A stretch of 64,000 nucleotides of DNA from Ilyomonas sp965199845 (GCA_965199845.1 CBDATZ010000008.1:1-64000); one strand, 5' to 3'. Shown: positions 19,424 to 28,385, counted from the stretch's first letter. Notes: generated by a model from the sequence alone, not told the origin. Program-made: numbers and translations.

Positions 19424-19912
19424 TTGATGAAAGCAAAAATATTGATAGTTGCTGTTAGCGTAATAATAATGATTGCCTGTTCAAAAGATAAATTTAGCAC
19501 CAAACCCACTTTAACTCTGGAAAGTGTAAGTGGTTATGAATTTGTTGTCGGACAAAATATAAGTATCAAACTTAAACTAACAGATAAAGAAGGCGATTTT
19601 GAAGTTGCTGACAGTAGCAGCAATGTAATGAAGCCATATTTATTTTATAAAAGATTGTCTCCGCTTTGCGTGGATAATGATACTGCTACTCATATTTTTG
19701 ATTTGCCTGCTTTCAGCAGTCATAAATTTTTAGATGCTGATTTGGTTATCAATTTTACCTACGGTCTTAGTCCGGCTGAAAGTCAATACACACCTATCTC
19801 CAGATGCGGCACACAAAGAGATGATTCTACCTATTTTAGATTTTGGATAAAGGATGAAGCCGGTAATGTGAGCGATACGATTAACACGCCAGCTTTTAAA
19901 TTATTATTGTAA
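19424..19912 (+). CDS. Small lipoprotein of unknown function
   Basis: 162 residues. The signal peptide has a lipobox (VIIMIAC, Cys about 19), so a lipoprotein. The mature part begins SKDKFSTKPTLTLESVSGYE and looks like a single beta-sandwich (Ig-like) domain: alternating hydrophobic strands with LTDKEGDFEVAD and a terminal DEAGNVSDTINTPAF. No catalytic motif recognised. It is followed 19 bp later by a UbiA-like gene. Function unknown. Confidence 0.75.
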   Translation: MMKAKILIVAVSVIIMIACSKDKFSTKPTLTLESVSGYEFVVGQNISIKLKLTDKEGDFEVADSSSNVMKPYLFYKRLSPLCVDNDTATHIFDLPAFSSHKFLDADLVINFTYGLSPAESQYTPISRCGTQRDDSTYFRFWIKDEAGNVSDTINTPAFKLLL

Positions 19913-19931
19913 GTAAATAAAGGATTGATGA

Positions 19932-20843
19932 TTGCTTAAAAAACTTGCCCATTTTGTTTTATTTGGTAACTATTACCTGGCTCTTTGTATTATTGCGCTT
20001 TCTGCCGAAACAGCTGTGAAAAACAGTTTTGTAATCACCGATGTTTCTTATTATCTGTTTGTTTTTTTTTCAGTTGTCGTTTATTATACCCATGCTTATA
20101 TTGGTGCGAATAACAAAGAAGAATCTTTTAATCTGCGAACGGCGTGGTATTACCGGAATCGTATTTTCATCCGGGTAACTCAAATTATTTTTACGGTTGT
20201 TATTGCCTTTCTTGGCATTCATTTATTTGTTCGTTATCATTTTTTATTTCGCATATTCAATACAACAGAATGGCTGCTGTTGCTGCTTTTTCCGCTTATC
20301 GCGTTGCTGTATTACGGTGCCATCTTCCCGGCAAAATTTCATATTCAACTTCGCAATATTGCCTGGCTCAAACCTTTTATAATCGGTTTTGTCTGCAGCG
20401 GAATTATTGTTATTTATCCGATGCTTTTTGGCGCCTTGCAAGAAGCAAAAAACTTTCATCTGTCTGCATCAAACCTACTTTACTTTTTTACCAACTGGCT
20501 TTATACAACCGCCATTGCCATTATGTTTGATATTAAAGATTTTGCCGCCGATCATAACTATCAGTTAAAAACATTTGTAGTTGCAAAAGGTTTGCGCTAC
20601 ACCCTTTTTTTTATATTGCTTCCGTTAGCGTCTGCAAGCCTGGTTTCCTTTCTTTTTTTTGCTTCAATCAAACACTTCTCTGCGGTACAAATCATCATCA
20701 ATATCATTCCTTTTTTCTTATTGTTGCTGGCAGCTACATCGCTACGGCGGCGCAAAGGAATTTTATATTATCTTGTTGTGATTGATGGCTTGCTTTTGGT
20801 AAAAGCTGCGTTCGGCATTACTGCTATGATGTTAGGTAAATAA
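19932..20843 (+). CDS. UbiA-like polytopic membrane protein
   Basis: 303 residues, about eight to nine predicted membrane helices. The start is TTG at 19932; no in-frame ATG lies upstream. The motif MFDIKDFAADHNYQLKTF resembles the second Asp-rich loop (DxxD) of UbiA prenyltransferases. The first Asp-rich motif is not clear (ANNKEESFN at the equivalent place), so activity is uncertain. In Bacteroidota such divergent UbiA-like proteins are common and largely unstudied. It lies between a lipoprotein and an M42 peptidase, all on the plus strand. Confidence 0.6.
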   Translation: MLKKLAHFVLFGNYYLALCIIALSAETAVKNSFVITDVSYYLFVFFSVVVYYTHAYIGANNKEESFNLRTAWYYRNRIFIRVTQIIFTVVIAFLGIHLFVRYHFLFRIFNTTEWLLLLLFPLIALLYYGAIFPAKFHIQLRNIAWLKPFIIGFVCSGIIVIYPMLFGALQEAKNFHLSASNLLYFFTNWLYTTAIAIMFDIKDFAADHNYQLKTFVVAKGLRYTLFFILLPLASASLVSFLFFASIKHFSAVQIIINIIPFFLLLLAATSLRRRKGILYYLVVIDGLLLVKAAFGITAMMLGK

Positions 20844-20893
20844 ATCTCACGCATTACCTTTACCGGCTTTTCAAACTTTATTAAACGTACAAT

Positions 20894-22012
20894 ATGGCTA
20901 AACAAAAAGAAACGGCAGAAGCAAAAACTTCAGTTCTGACAGAACAATCGCTTGCTTTTCTAAAAACTTATATAAACAATGCGTCGCCTGTTGGCTTCGA
21001 GAGCAGCGGGCAGCGTTTGTGGCTCGATTACTTGACACCTTTTATCAATACATATTTTACCGATCCTTACGGAACCGCCGTTGGTATTATCAATCCCGAT
21101 TCGCCTTTCAAAGTAGTGATAGAAGCTCATGCGGATGAAATCAGCTGGTTTGTAAATTATATTAACGACCAGGGATTTATTTATTTGAAAAGAAATGGTG
21201 GTGTTGACCACCAGATTGCGCCATCTATGCGCGTTTGGATTCATGGTAAAAAAGGCCCGGTTAAAGCGGTGTTTGGCTGGCCGGCTATTCATACAAGATT
21301 AAGTAATAACGACGCTAAAGAACCGCAGCCAAAAGTAGAAACCTTATGTCTTGATTGTGGCGCGAGAAATAAAAAAGAAGTTGAAGAGTTAGGCATTCAT
21401 ATCGGAGCTGTTGTAACTTACCAGGATGGTTTTGATGAACTGGCAAACAATTATTTTATTGGTCGTGCTTTCGACAACCGCGTGGGTGGTTTTATGATTG
21501 CGGAAGTGGCGCGATTATTAAAAGAAAACAACAAAGCGTTGCCTTTTGGTTTATACATTGTAAATGCTGTGCAGGAAGAAGTAGGGCTGCGTGGCGCCGA
21601 GATGATTGCACGACGCATTAAACCAAATATGGCTATCATTACCGATGTTACGCACGATACGCAAACACCAATGATTAATAAAGTAATTGAAGGTGATGTT
21701 GCCTGCGGTAAAGGTCCGTCTTTGGCTTACGGTCCGGCAGTTCATAATAAGTTATTGGATTTTGTTCTTGATGTTGCTGAGAAAAACAGCATTCCGGTGC
21801 AGAACCGAACAGTTAGTCGCAGCACGGGAACCGATACAGATAGTTTTGCGTATGCAAATGATGGCTGCCCAAGCGTGTTGATTTCAATACCACTTCGTTA
21901 TATGCACACAACCGTTGAAATGCTTCATAAAGATGATATTGAAAATACCATTCGTTTGATGTATGAAACCTTGCTGACATTTACGCCGGAAACAAATCTG
22001 AGTTATTTGTAA
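20894..22012 (+). CDS. M42-family metallopeptidase
   Basis: 372 residues, cytoplasmic. The ligands and catalytic residues expected for a dinuclear M42 aminopeptidase are visible: His in EAHADEISW, Asp in GRAFDNRVGG, Glu pair in VQEEVGLRGA, Asp in ITDVTHD, and the C-terminal His in RYMHTTVEML. The intervening PDZ-like insertion (about residues 110-190) is present. The family releases N-terminal residues from peptides. It ends just before a strong terminator, so its transcription is separated from the next gene. Confidence 0.9.
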   Translation: MAKQKETAEAKTSVLTEQSLAFLKTYINNASPVGFESSGQRLWLDYLTPFINTYFTDPYGTAVGIINPDSPFKVVIEAHADEISWFVNYINDQGFIYLKRNGGVDHQIAPSMRVWIHGKKGPVKAVFGWPAIHTRLSNNDAKEPQPKVETLCLDCGARNKKEVEELGIHIGAVVTYQDGFDELANNYFIGRAFDNRVGGFMIAEVARLLKENNKALPFGLYIVNAVQEEVGLRGAEMIARRIKPNMAIITDVTHDTQTPMINKVIEGDVACGKGPSLAYGPAVHNKLLDFVLDVAEKNSIPVQNRTVSRSTGTDTDSFAYANDGCPSVLISIPLRYMHTTVEMLHKDDIENTIRLMYETLLTFTPETNLSYL

Positions 22013-22045
22013 AAAAAGAAAGACGAAATATTTAGTATCTATGTA

Positions 22046-22068
22046 CCGCGCTTAATGCGCGGTTTTTT
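22046..22068 (+). terminator. Rho-independent terminator after the M42 gene
   Basis: CCGCGC, loop TTAAT, GCGCGG, then six T. An ATG at 22055 lies inside this hairpin, which argues against using it as the start of the next gene. Confidence 0.85.
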
Positions 22069-22072
22069 ATTT

Positions 22073-22552
22073 ATGTATCTGAAGAAATTATACAAACAAA
22101 ATAAGTTCTGGTTTGTTATTGTTGTCTTGTTTGCTGCCGGGCAACTTTTTTTCAATTATAAAAACGGAGTTGAGTTTTCTCCGTTTTATCATTACTCGAT
22201 GTTCTCAATAAAATTTGGTTTGAAACCTGACTATGAAGCTACGGAAGTTGTGGTAAACGGAAAGCCATTACAATCTAAAGATTTTACGCCAAATGGCTGG
22301 GATAATATTGTAATTCCTATTACACAATACGAGGCGCAACAAAGCTGGAACAACCTGATTTACAATACATCCATCAAACGATTACTGCATACAAACGATT
22401 CCACCTTATATACAAATCGGCTTACGAAAGCTCAGTTTGATAATTGGTATCAACATCGTTTAATAAGATTATTACAACTAACAGATACCACCGCTGATAT
22501 TCAATACAATATTGTTTCGTACAAACAAAAGAACCGTTATTTATACCGCTGA
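22073..22552 (+). CDS. Hypothetical protein with one N-terminal membrane helix
   Basis: 159 residues from ATG 22073; the in-frame ATG at 22055 is rejected because it lies in a terminator stem. It has one membrane helix (FWFVIVVLFAAGQLFF, about 11-27), then a soluble, probably extracytoplasmic part beginning NYKNGVEFSPFYHYSMFS. No known domain recognised. Its TGA overlaps the ATG of the next gene by one base, so the two are probably translationally coupled and work together. Confidence 0.7.
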   Translation: MYLKKLYKQNKFWFVIVVLFAAGQLFFNYKNGVEFSPFYHYSMFSIKFGLKPDYEATEVVVNGKPLQSKDFTPNGWDNIVIPITQYEAQQSWNNLIYNTSIKRLLHTNDSTLYTNRLTKAQFDNWYQHRLIRLLQLTDTTADIQYNIVSYKQKNRYLYR

Positions 22553-23373
22553 TGAAACGTTCTTTCAGGCAAAAAATTATCAATTATTATTGCGTTATCT
22601 GGTTTGCGCTGCTCATTTTTAAGTGGTGCAATAACATGCTGTTATATCAGCAGCAACCCATTTTTATTTATGACACATTCGATTTATTTAGCTGGGTTTT
22701 TATGCAAACCGGCATTCACAAATGGTTATTGCAAACAAAACAATTTTTACTGTTTGATGTAATTTATTACAGCGCTCCGTTAACTTTATTAGCGGCCTCT
22801 TATATCAAACCAAAACTCATTTCATTCGCAGCCATATATGTGCTTTTGGTTAATTGGATTTACCTGTCATGTTATTTTCTATATCCAATCAGCTCATACA
22901 CCATTTTTGTTGCCTGGCTCATTTTTCCCGTGATTTTTACCGCGCGCAAGGAAGAAACATTTCATCTATTAATAGATGGCGTTCGTTATTTCTTTTTGTA
23001 TTTTTTTCTTTCTGCCGGCGTCTGGAAAATCAGCAATGGCGCTGTGTTCAATCCAAATCAGTTAAGTAATATTTTAATTGAACAACATAAAGAAATGCTT
23101 ACCAATTCGCCCGATTACTGGTTAAGTCATTTTTACCAATGGATCATCAATAACACAACCATTTCTTTTTGCCTGTATCTTGCTGTTACTGTTATGGAAC
23201 TTTCTTTTGTAATTGGCTTTTTTACAAACCGGTTCGATAAAGTTCTCATCATTATTTACTTTATTTTTCTGCTTGCCGATTACTTGGTTATGCGCATTCC
23301 GTACTATGAAACGCTGCCGTTTTTACTCACATTATATTATCGCCCCGTTAATATTTCTACGCAGAAATCTTAA
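22552..23373 (+). CDS. Polytopic membrane protein of unknown function
   Basis: 273 residues, about seven hydrophobic helices, coupled to the preceding gene by a one-base stop/start overlap. The segment YFFLSAGVWKISNGAVFNPNQLSN resembles the HTTM/DoxX-like group of membrane proteins, but no carboxylase residues are evident. In Bacteroidota, pairs of a single-helix protein and an HTTM-like protein recur. No function can be assigned. It ends about 46 bp before the glutamine amidotransferase gene, in the same direction. Confidence 0.65.
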   Translation: MKRSFRQKIINYYCVIWFALLIFKWCNNMLLYQQQPIFIYDTFDLFSWVFMQTGIHKWLLQTKQFLLFDVIYYSAPLTLLAASYIKPKLISFAAIYVLLVNWIYLSCYFLYPISSYTIFVAWLIFPVIFTARKEETFHLLIDGVRYFFLYFFLSAGVWKISNGAVFNPNQLSNILIEQHKEMLTNSPDYWLSHFYQWIINNTTISFCLYLAVTVMELSFVIGFFTNRFDKVLIIIYFIFLLADYLVMRIPYYETLPFLLTLYYRPVNISTQKS

Positions 23374-23389
23374 ATTTTTTCAAAAACTG

Positions 23390-23397
23390 TAACTTTG
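23390..23397 (+). promoter_or_regulatory. Possible -7 box (TAACTTTG)
   Basis: Matches the Bacteroidota TAnnTTTG element 23 bases upstream of ATG 23420. No TTG is found at the expected distance upstream, so the promoter is incomplete by eye. Confidence 0.4.
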
Positions 23398-23419
23398 CCA
23401 TTTTAGAATATTTAGTGTA

Positions 23420-24247
23420 ATGATGGAATATAAAGTAGCGGTATTAGATCTGAATGACGGTCATGTCAACCAGGGAATGAGATGTATAAAAGAAATTTTG
23501 AATCAATGGAGCGAAGCCAATCAATATAAAATAAAGGTTACCGAATTTGACGTCAGGCAAAAGATGGATTTGCCCGACCTGAGTTATGATATTTACATTT
23601 CAAGCGGCGGTCCGGGTTCGCCGTTAGAAAGTAAAGGTGAAGAATGGGATACGAAGTATATGGCATGGATAAAATCTGTTGACGATTATAACAGGCAGGA
23701 AGGTAAATTTCCTAAAAAGTTTGTCTTTTTTATTTGCCACAGTTTTCAGTTGGCCTGCCGTTATTATAACCTGGCAAAAGTTTGTAAACGCAATTCTACA
23801 TCATTTGGTGTGTTCCCGATTCACATGTTAGAAAGTGCTTACTGCGAGCCTGTGTTTGAAGGTTTAAAAGATCCTTTTTATGCGGTTGATAGCCGCGATT
23901 ACCAGGTTGTTGAGCCTGCAGATGATATAATAGAAAATCGCGGCGCAATTGTATTGGCTATCGAAAAAGAGCGTCCGCATAAGCCGGAATACGAAAGAGC
24001 GGTGATGGCAATACGTTTCAATGATTATTTTATCGGAACACAATTTCACCCGGAAGCCGATGCTGTTGGAATGAGTATGTATTTGCAGCGGGAAGACAAA
24101 ATGAAAACCGTAATTGAAAACCATAGCGAAGAAAAGTGGAAAAGTATGATTGAGCAGTTACGTGATCCTGATAAAATTATGTTTACTTACAATCATATTC
24201 TGCCCAATTTTTTAAATATGGCTGTAGATCAATTCGTAACAGTGTAA
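23420..24247 (+). CDS. Class I glutamine amidotransferase-like protein
   Basis: 275 residues, cytoplasmic. Flavodoxin-like GATase fold: SSGGPGSP (about 61-68) is the oxyanion strand, FICHSFQLACRY carries the candidate nucleophile Cys106, and GTQFHPEAD carries the His-Glu pair. The usual nucleophile elbow GxCxGxQ is changed: both Gly are replaced (Phe and Ser) while Cys and Gln remain. Family members release ammonia from glutamine; here substrate may differ. It is longer than a bare GATase domain because of a C-terminal extension. No synthetase domain is adjacent, but ATP-grasp and carboxylate-amine ligase genes lie 10 kb away. Confidence 0.82.
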   Translation: MMEYKVAVLDLNDGHVNQGMRCIKEILNQWSEANQYKIKVTEFDVRQKMDLPDLSYDIYISSGGPGSPLESKGEEWDTKYMAWIKSVDDYNRQEGKFPKKFVFFICHSFQLACRYYNLAKVCKRNSTSFGVFPIHMLESAYCEPVFEGLKDPFYAVDSRDYQVVEPADDIIENRGAIVLAIEKERPHKPEYERAVMAIRFNDYFIGTQFHPEADAVGMSMYLQREDKMKTVIENHSEEKWKSMIEQLRDPDKIMFTYNHILPNFLNMAVDQFVTV

Positions 24248-24402
24248 AACAAACTTTACCAATATAAGGGGAAATTTTTTTTGTAATACAGTTTTGGTTA
24301 CCAACTTTTGAATCTCCGATTGATCGTTTCTTGCGACGCTCCGTTCAACGTTCCGAAATTAATTGATCATATAGTTTAGCAAAAAAAACGATTTGTATAA
24401 AT

Positions 24403-24434
24403 AGAAAAGGCTATCATTTTTGATAGCCTTTCTT
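24403..24434. terminator. Bidirectional terminator
   Basis: AAAAGGCTATCA, loop of T, TGATAGCCTTTCTT. It lies between the convergent amidotransferase and DUF6600 genes and can stop both. Confidence 0.8.
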
Positions 24435-24456
24435 GTTTTATTTGAAGTTTAGATTT

Positions 24457-25905
24457 TTATGATCTTCTTCCTCTGCCTCCGCCATTACCACGATCTTGCG
24501 TAGGTCGGTTATCATTTCCACCTCCATTATTCATTCTCTGTTGCTGAGGCTGTTGTTGTCTTTGTTGCATTTGTTGCTGCCTCTCTTGCATTTGTTGCTG
24601 GCGTTGCTGCTGCATTTGTTGTCTTTGCATATCCTGCTGTTGACGCTGTTGCTGCATTTGTTGCTGACGCTGATTATCCATTTGCTGTCTTTGCTGATCC
24701 ATTTGTTGCCTTCTGTCGTTCATCTGCTGCTGGCGCTGATTGTCCATTTGCTGACGTTGCTGATCAGTATTCTGCTGTTGCATTTGCTGTCTGCGGTTTT
24801 GCATATCCTGCATCTGCTGCTGGCGTTGCTGATCATTTTGCAACTGTCTATTACCATTATTTCTATTCTGAAAATCATTTTGTCTGCGATCTAATCTTTC
24901 CTGGCGCCTGTTTTCTATCGGATTTGTTCTGTTATTGTTCTGTTGGTTATTTTGCTGCTGAATACCGTTTTGTCTCGGTTGTCTTTCAACAGACTGAGGT
25001 CTTGTATTTTGCTGTGCAGGATTATTTTGATTGTTATTAAATCTATTGTTTCCAGCATTTCTATCTGCACGTGGATTGTACATATAGATGCCATTTCTAT
25101 CCTGACGTCCGCCTGTTCTTTGATTTGATGCGATAATATTCTGTTGCTGAATACGGCGTCCGGAATATCTTTCTACATCACCTCTGTTTGGTCCGGTAAC
25201 AAACCGATTATTATTGTAAACATTTGTATTATTAATAATCGTTGTGTTCCTTATAATCGTTACATTTCGTGAACGATTTACATAATACGGATTGATGCTT
25301 CTGTAACCCATATAACGATGAGGTAAAAACAGCCAGCTTGCGGCAGGAATACCAATTCCTACATTAACACCAATACTTAAACCTGGTGACAATGGAGCCC
25401 AGCCATAATAATCGCCGCCATTACGCCAGCTAACCCAGGCAGGTCCCCATGTATAACCCGGAACCCAAAACCAACCAAACGCATTATCGTAAGACCAGCG
25501 ACCGTAATGAAATGGCGCCCATCCCCAGTTATAATCAGAAACCCATGTCCAGCCAAAGCGAGTGTACGCCCAGTGTCCGCCTGTGGAATAAGGTTGAAAA
25601 CCGGAAACGTTACAAACCCAAACATTTCCATAACCCGGATAATCTCTCCAGCTACCATAAGGTGATAACTCATCATGGAATGTATTGTAATTCACATCCT
25701 GTTCCGGCTGAATAAAAGCTTCATCACTACCATTATCGTAAGTGTTATTGCTATTATCAGAATTTTGATAATCATCGTCCTGAGCAAAAGAACTTTGCGC
25801 AAAACTTAAAAAAGTCAATACCATTACCGGTATTAACATTCGCAACCATTTTCTTCTCTGCTTCATCTTTTTATATTTTGTAGTTGTTGTTTTATATATG
25901 TCCAT
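24457..25905 (-). CDS. Secreted DUF6600-type protein with Q/R/N-rich tail
   Basis: 482 residues, or 469 if the internal ATG at 25866 (MKQRRKWLRMLIP) is used, which puts the signal peptide at the true N-terminus and is my preference. After the signal peptide and an Asp/Asn-rich linker come repeated Trp/Gly/Tyr motifs (about 85-180: GHWAYTRFGWTWVSDY, WGWAPFHYGRW, WVPGYTWGPAWVSW), the DUF6600 pattern. The last 200 residues are almost only Gln, Arg, Asn and Met in imperfect repeats (QQRQQQM), which is low complexity and likely disordered. Exported; function unknown. A role in the envelope or in binding polyanions is possible but unsupported. Confidence 0.75.
   Translation of the reverse strand: MDIYKTTTTKYKKMKQRRKWLRMLIPVMVLTFLSFAQSSFAQDDDYQNSDNSNNTYDNGSDEAFIQPEQDVNYNTFHDELSPYGSWRDYPGYGNVWVCNVSGFQPYSTGGHWAYTRFGWTWVSDYNWGWAPFHYGRWSYDNAFGWFWVPGYTWGPAWVSWRNGGDYYGWAPLSPGLSIGVNVGIGIPAASWLFLPHRYMGYRSINPYYVNRSRNVTIIRNTTIINNTNVYNNNRFVTGPNRGDVERYSGRRIQQQNIIASNQRTGGRQDRNGIYMYNPRADRNAGNNRFNNNQNNPAQQNTRPQSVERQPRQNGIQQQNNQQNNNRTNPIENRRQERLDRRQNDFQNRNNGNRQLQNDQQRQQQMQDMQNRRQQMQQQNTDQQRQQMDNQRQQQMNDRRQQMDQQRQQMDNQRQQQMQQQRQQQDMQRQQMQQQRQQQMQERQQQMQQRQQQPQQQRMNNGGGNDNRPTQDRGNGGGRGRRS
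24535..24845 (-). repeat. Imperfect CAG/CAA-rich tandem repeats
   Basis: Within the DUF6600 gene: short units coding QQRQQQM-like heptads recur over about 300 bp. Such sequence is prone to slippage, so length may vary between strains. Confidence 0.75.
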
Positions 25906-26115
25906 CCGTATGCCAAAAACTAACAGATGTTTATTAAGAATATAAGACTGTAACGTTGAGAAAAGTTTAATAATAAAATATCTAATAGGTGAGCAATTTT
26001 ACTTGACGTAATCTCAGTTCATAATAAACCCTAAGTGGTAATAATTTAATAGGATAATTTGCAGTTACATGCGATTATAAGAATTTTTGTTTTCTTCTAT
26101 CAATTGTTTTATAAA

Positions 26116-26147
26116 CAAAAAAGCCGAATCAAACGATTCGGCTTTTG
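26116..26147. terminator. Terminator after nusG
   Basis: AAAAAGCCGAATC, loop AAAC, GATTCGGCTTTT. It lies 19 bases past the nusG stop and closes the tuf-secE-nusG transcript. Confidence 0.85.
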
Positions 26148-26165
26148 TAATTCTTTATCTTTAGT

Positions 26166-26771
26166 TTAACTGATTTTTTCCACCTGCATATAATTCAATT
26201 CAACAGGAGTGGAGCGGCCAAAGATTTTCACAGACACTTTCAATTTTTTCTTTTCATCTGTAATTTCTTCTATAACACCATTAAAATCATTAAACGGACC
26301 TTCTATAATTTTGATAGTTTCACCAATAATAAATGGCTCGCTCAATGTAACACCCTGCTCGTTCATCTCGTCAACTTTACCAAGCATTCTGTTTACTTCT
26401 GCCTTACGTAACGAAATGATATTTCCTTTGCTGCCTTTGCCATCTGTTAAGAAGTGCATTACATTAGTCAGGTTGCTAATGTGCTGAATGATGTCATCAT
26501 TCAGTTTACCACTTTCTACTTCAAGAAAAAGATAGCCGGGATAATAGTTTTTTTCGCGCATTACCTTTTTACCGTTTTGCACTTTGTAAACTTTTTCCTG
26601 GGGTAAAAAAACCTGCTTTACAATCGTATTCCAGCCGCTGCGAAGAATGTCCTTATCAAGATATTCTTTAACCTTTCTTTCCTTACCGCTTACCACACGT
26701 AACGCATACCATTTTGAATCGGCTGCTTCCGGTTGTTGCACCTGCGGTTCCTGCACTATATTTTCTTCCAT
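26166..26771 (-). CDS. nusG: Transcription antitermination protein NusG
   Basis: 201 residues. The NGN domain (about 20-130: KWYALRVVSGKERKVKEYL, YYPGYLFLEVE) contacts RNA polymerase. The C-terminal KOW domain (GETIKIIEGPFNDFNGVIEEI) binds Rho or S10. An N-terminal acidic extension of about 18 residues is usual in Bacteroidota. It follows secE by six bases. Ribosomal protein genes (rplK and others), which usually follow nusG, are not downstream; a terminator and a DUF6600 gene are found in their place. Confidence 0.96.
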   Translation of the reverse strand: MEENIVQEPQVQQPEAADSKWYALRVVSGKERKVKEYLDKDILRSGWNTIVKQVFLPQEKVYKVQNGKKVMREKNYYPGYLFLEVESGKLNDDIIQHISNLTNVMHFLTDGKGSKGNIISLRKAEVNRMLGKVDEMNEQGVTLSEPFIIGETIKIIEGPFNDFNGVIEEITDEKKKLKVSVKIFGRSTPVELNYMQVEKIS

Positions 26772-26777
26772 ATTCTT

Positions 26778-26975
26778 CTATTTTTGAAATAAAGAATAAA
26801 TCAATTTCAGTAACCAACTGCTCGCCAAGTCCATCAAGCCAACAATGGCTGTAATAACAGCCGTAGCTACCAGCACGATAACAGTAGATTGTTGTAATTG
26901 CTCCCAGGTAGGCCAGCTAACTTTATCAACTAATTCGTGATAAGATTCTTTAAAATAGAGAGATACTTTATTCAC
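26778..26975 (-). CDS. secE: Preprotein translocase subunit SecE
   Basis: 65 residues, single-helix short SecE. The amphipathic N-terminal segment (KESYHELVDKVSWPTWEQLQ) includes the conserved SWPT motif. One membrane helix follows (TVIVLVATAVITAIVGLMDL). It stabilises SecY in the Sec translocon. It lies in the canonical place between tRNA-Trp and nusG. Confidence 0.95.
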   Translation of the reverse strand: MNKVSLYFKESYHELVDKVSWPTWEQLQQSTVIVLVATAVITAIVGLMDLASSWLLKLIYSLFQK

Positions 26976-27062
26976 CTGATTGATTTGAAAATTTGAAGAT
27001 TTGAAAAGGAAAAATGAGATATAAGTTTAAATTCTCAGGTTATTTCATTTTCAAATGGCTTG

Positions 27063-27134
27063 CACGGGCACTAGGATTCGAACCCAGATCGAAGGTTTTG
27101 GAGACCTCTATACTAACCGTTGTACGATGCCCGT
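27063..27134 (-). tRNA. tRNA-Trp (CCA)
   Basis: 72 nt. Acceptor ACGGGCA/TGCCCGT with discriminator G, anticodon loop CTCCAAA (anticodon CCA), T-loop TTCGAAT. It sits between tuf and secE, its usual Bacteroidota position. Confidence 0.95.
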
Positions 27135-27139
27135 AAGTA

Positions 27140-27178
27140 AAATCAGCTAATCAACCATTTGCTGATTAGCTGATTTGT
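27140..27178 (-). terminator. Hairpin between tuf and tRNA-Trp
   Basis: AAATCAGCTAATCA and its complement TGATTAGCTGATTT around a nine-base loop. It may attenuate readthrough from tuf or act as a processing signal for the tRNA. Confidence 0.65.
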
Positions 27179-27197
27179 AAATATAAGAACTTATTTC

Positions 27198-28385
27198 TTA
27201 TTTGATGATTTCTGTAACCTGGCCAGCGCCTACTGTACGACCACCTTCACGAATAGCGAATTTCAAACCTTTCTCCATGGCTATCGGTTGGATCAATTTT
27301 ACAGTTAAACCGATATTATCACCAGGCATTACCATTTCTGTTCCTGCCGGTAATTCAACTTCACCTGTTACGTCTGTTGTACGGAAGTAGAACTGAGGAC
27401 GGTATTTGTTGAAGAACGGAGTGTGACGACCACCTTCTTCTTTGCTCAACACATATACTTCACATTTGAATTCTGTGTGTGGAGTGATAGATTTTGGTTT
27501 AACGATTACCATACCACGACGGATCTGAGATTTTTCAATACCGCGTAATAGTAAACCTGCATTATCACCAGCCTGACCTTCGTCCAATAATTTCTTGAAC
27601 ATTTCAACGCCGGTAACAGTAGATATTAACGGAGTGTCCATCAAACCAACGATTTCAACACCTTCACCAACTTTAATGATGCCGCGTTCAATACGACCAG
27701 TAGCAACGGTACCACGACCTGTGATAGAGAATACATCTTCTACAGACATAAGGAATGGCTGATCAATCGGACGTGGAGGCAATGGAATGTATGTATCAAC
27801 AGCATCCATTAACTCTTCTACTTTCTTTACCCATTGTGCTTCACCAGCTAATGCGCCGGTTGCAGAACCCTGGATGATTGGCGTATTATCACCATCAAAG
27901 CCATTTTTAGAAAGAATCTCGCGAATTTCCATTTCTACTAATTCAAGCAGTTCCGGATCATCCACAAGATCAACTTTATTCATAAATACCACCATACGAG
28001 GTACACCTACCTGGCGAGCCAGAAGAATGTGTTCTCTGGTCTGTGGCATTGGGCCATCAGTAGCCGCAACTACCAGGATAGCACCATCCATCTGGGCAGC
28101 ACCGGTAATCATGTTTTTCACATAGTCAGCGTGACCTGGACAGTCAACGTGAGCGTAATGACGTGCAGTTGTTTCGTATTCAACGTGTGCCGTATTGATG
28201 GTGATACCGCGTTCCTTTTCTTCGGGAGCCGCATCAATTTCATCATACTTTCTAGCTTGCGCCATACCTTTAGAAGCAAGAATGCTCGTAATGGCAGCGG
28301 TTAATGTTGTTTTACCGTGGTCTACGTGACCAATGGTACCAACATTTACGTGAGGTTTTTCCCTCTTAAAGGTCTCTTTAGACAT
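27198..28385 (-). CDS. tuf: Elongation factor Tu
   Basis: 395 residues. The G1 loop is GHVDHGKT, switch II region DCPGHADYVKNM, the guanine-specific motif NKVD and the SATGAL region follow. Domains 2 and 3 are complete through the terminal TVGAGQVTEIIK. EF-Tu carries aminoacyl-tRNA to the ribosome. It is transcribed after four tRNAs (Thr, Tyr, Gly, Thr), the conserved tRNA-tuf arrangement. Confidence 0.98.
   Translation of the reverse strand: MSKETFKREKPHVNVGTIGHVDHGKTTLTAAITSILASKGMAQARKYDEIDAAPEEKERGITINTAHVEYETTARHYAHVDCPGHADYVKNMITGAAQMDGAILVVAATDGPMPQTREHILLARQVGVPRMVVFMNKVDLVDDPELLELVEMEIREILSKNGFDGDNTPIIQGSATGALAGEAQWVKKVEELMDAVDTYIPLPPRPIDQPFLMSVEDVFSITGRGTVATGRIERGIIKVGEGVEIVGLMDTPLISTVTGVEMFKKLLDEGQAGDNAGLLLRGIEKSQIRRGMVIVKPKSITPHTEFKCEVYVLSKEEGGRHTPFFNKYRPQFYFRTTDVTGEVELPAGTEMVMPGDNIGLTVKLIQPIAMEKGLKFAIREGGRTVGAGQVTEIIK

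Noticed and set aside
22055..22072. Upstream ATG adding six residues to the 22073 gene
   Set aside because: It lies inside the stem of the terminator of the M42 gene, so 22073 is a better start.
24496..24894. Leu/His-rich 132-codon frame on the plus strand
   Set aside because: It is the reverse-strand shadow of the CAG/CAA repeats of the DUF6600 gene.
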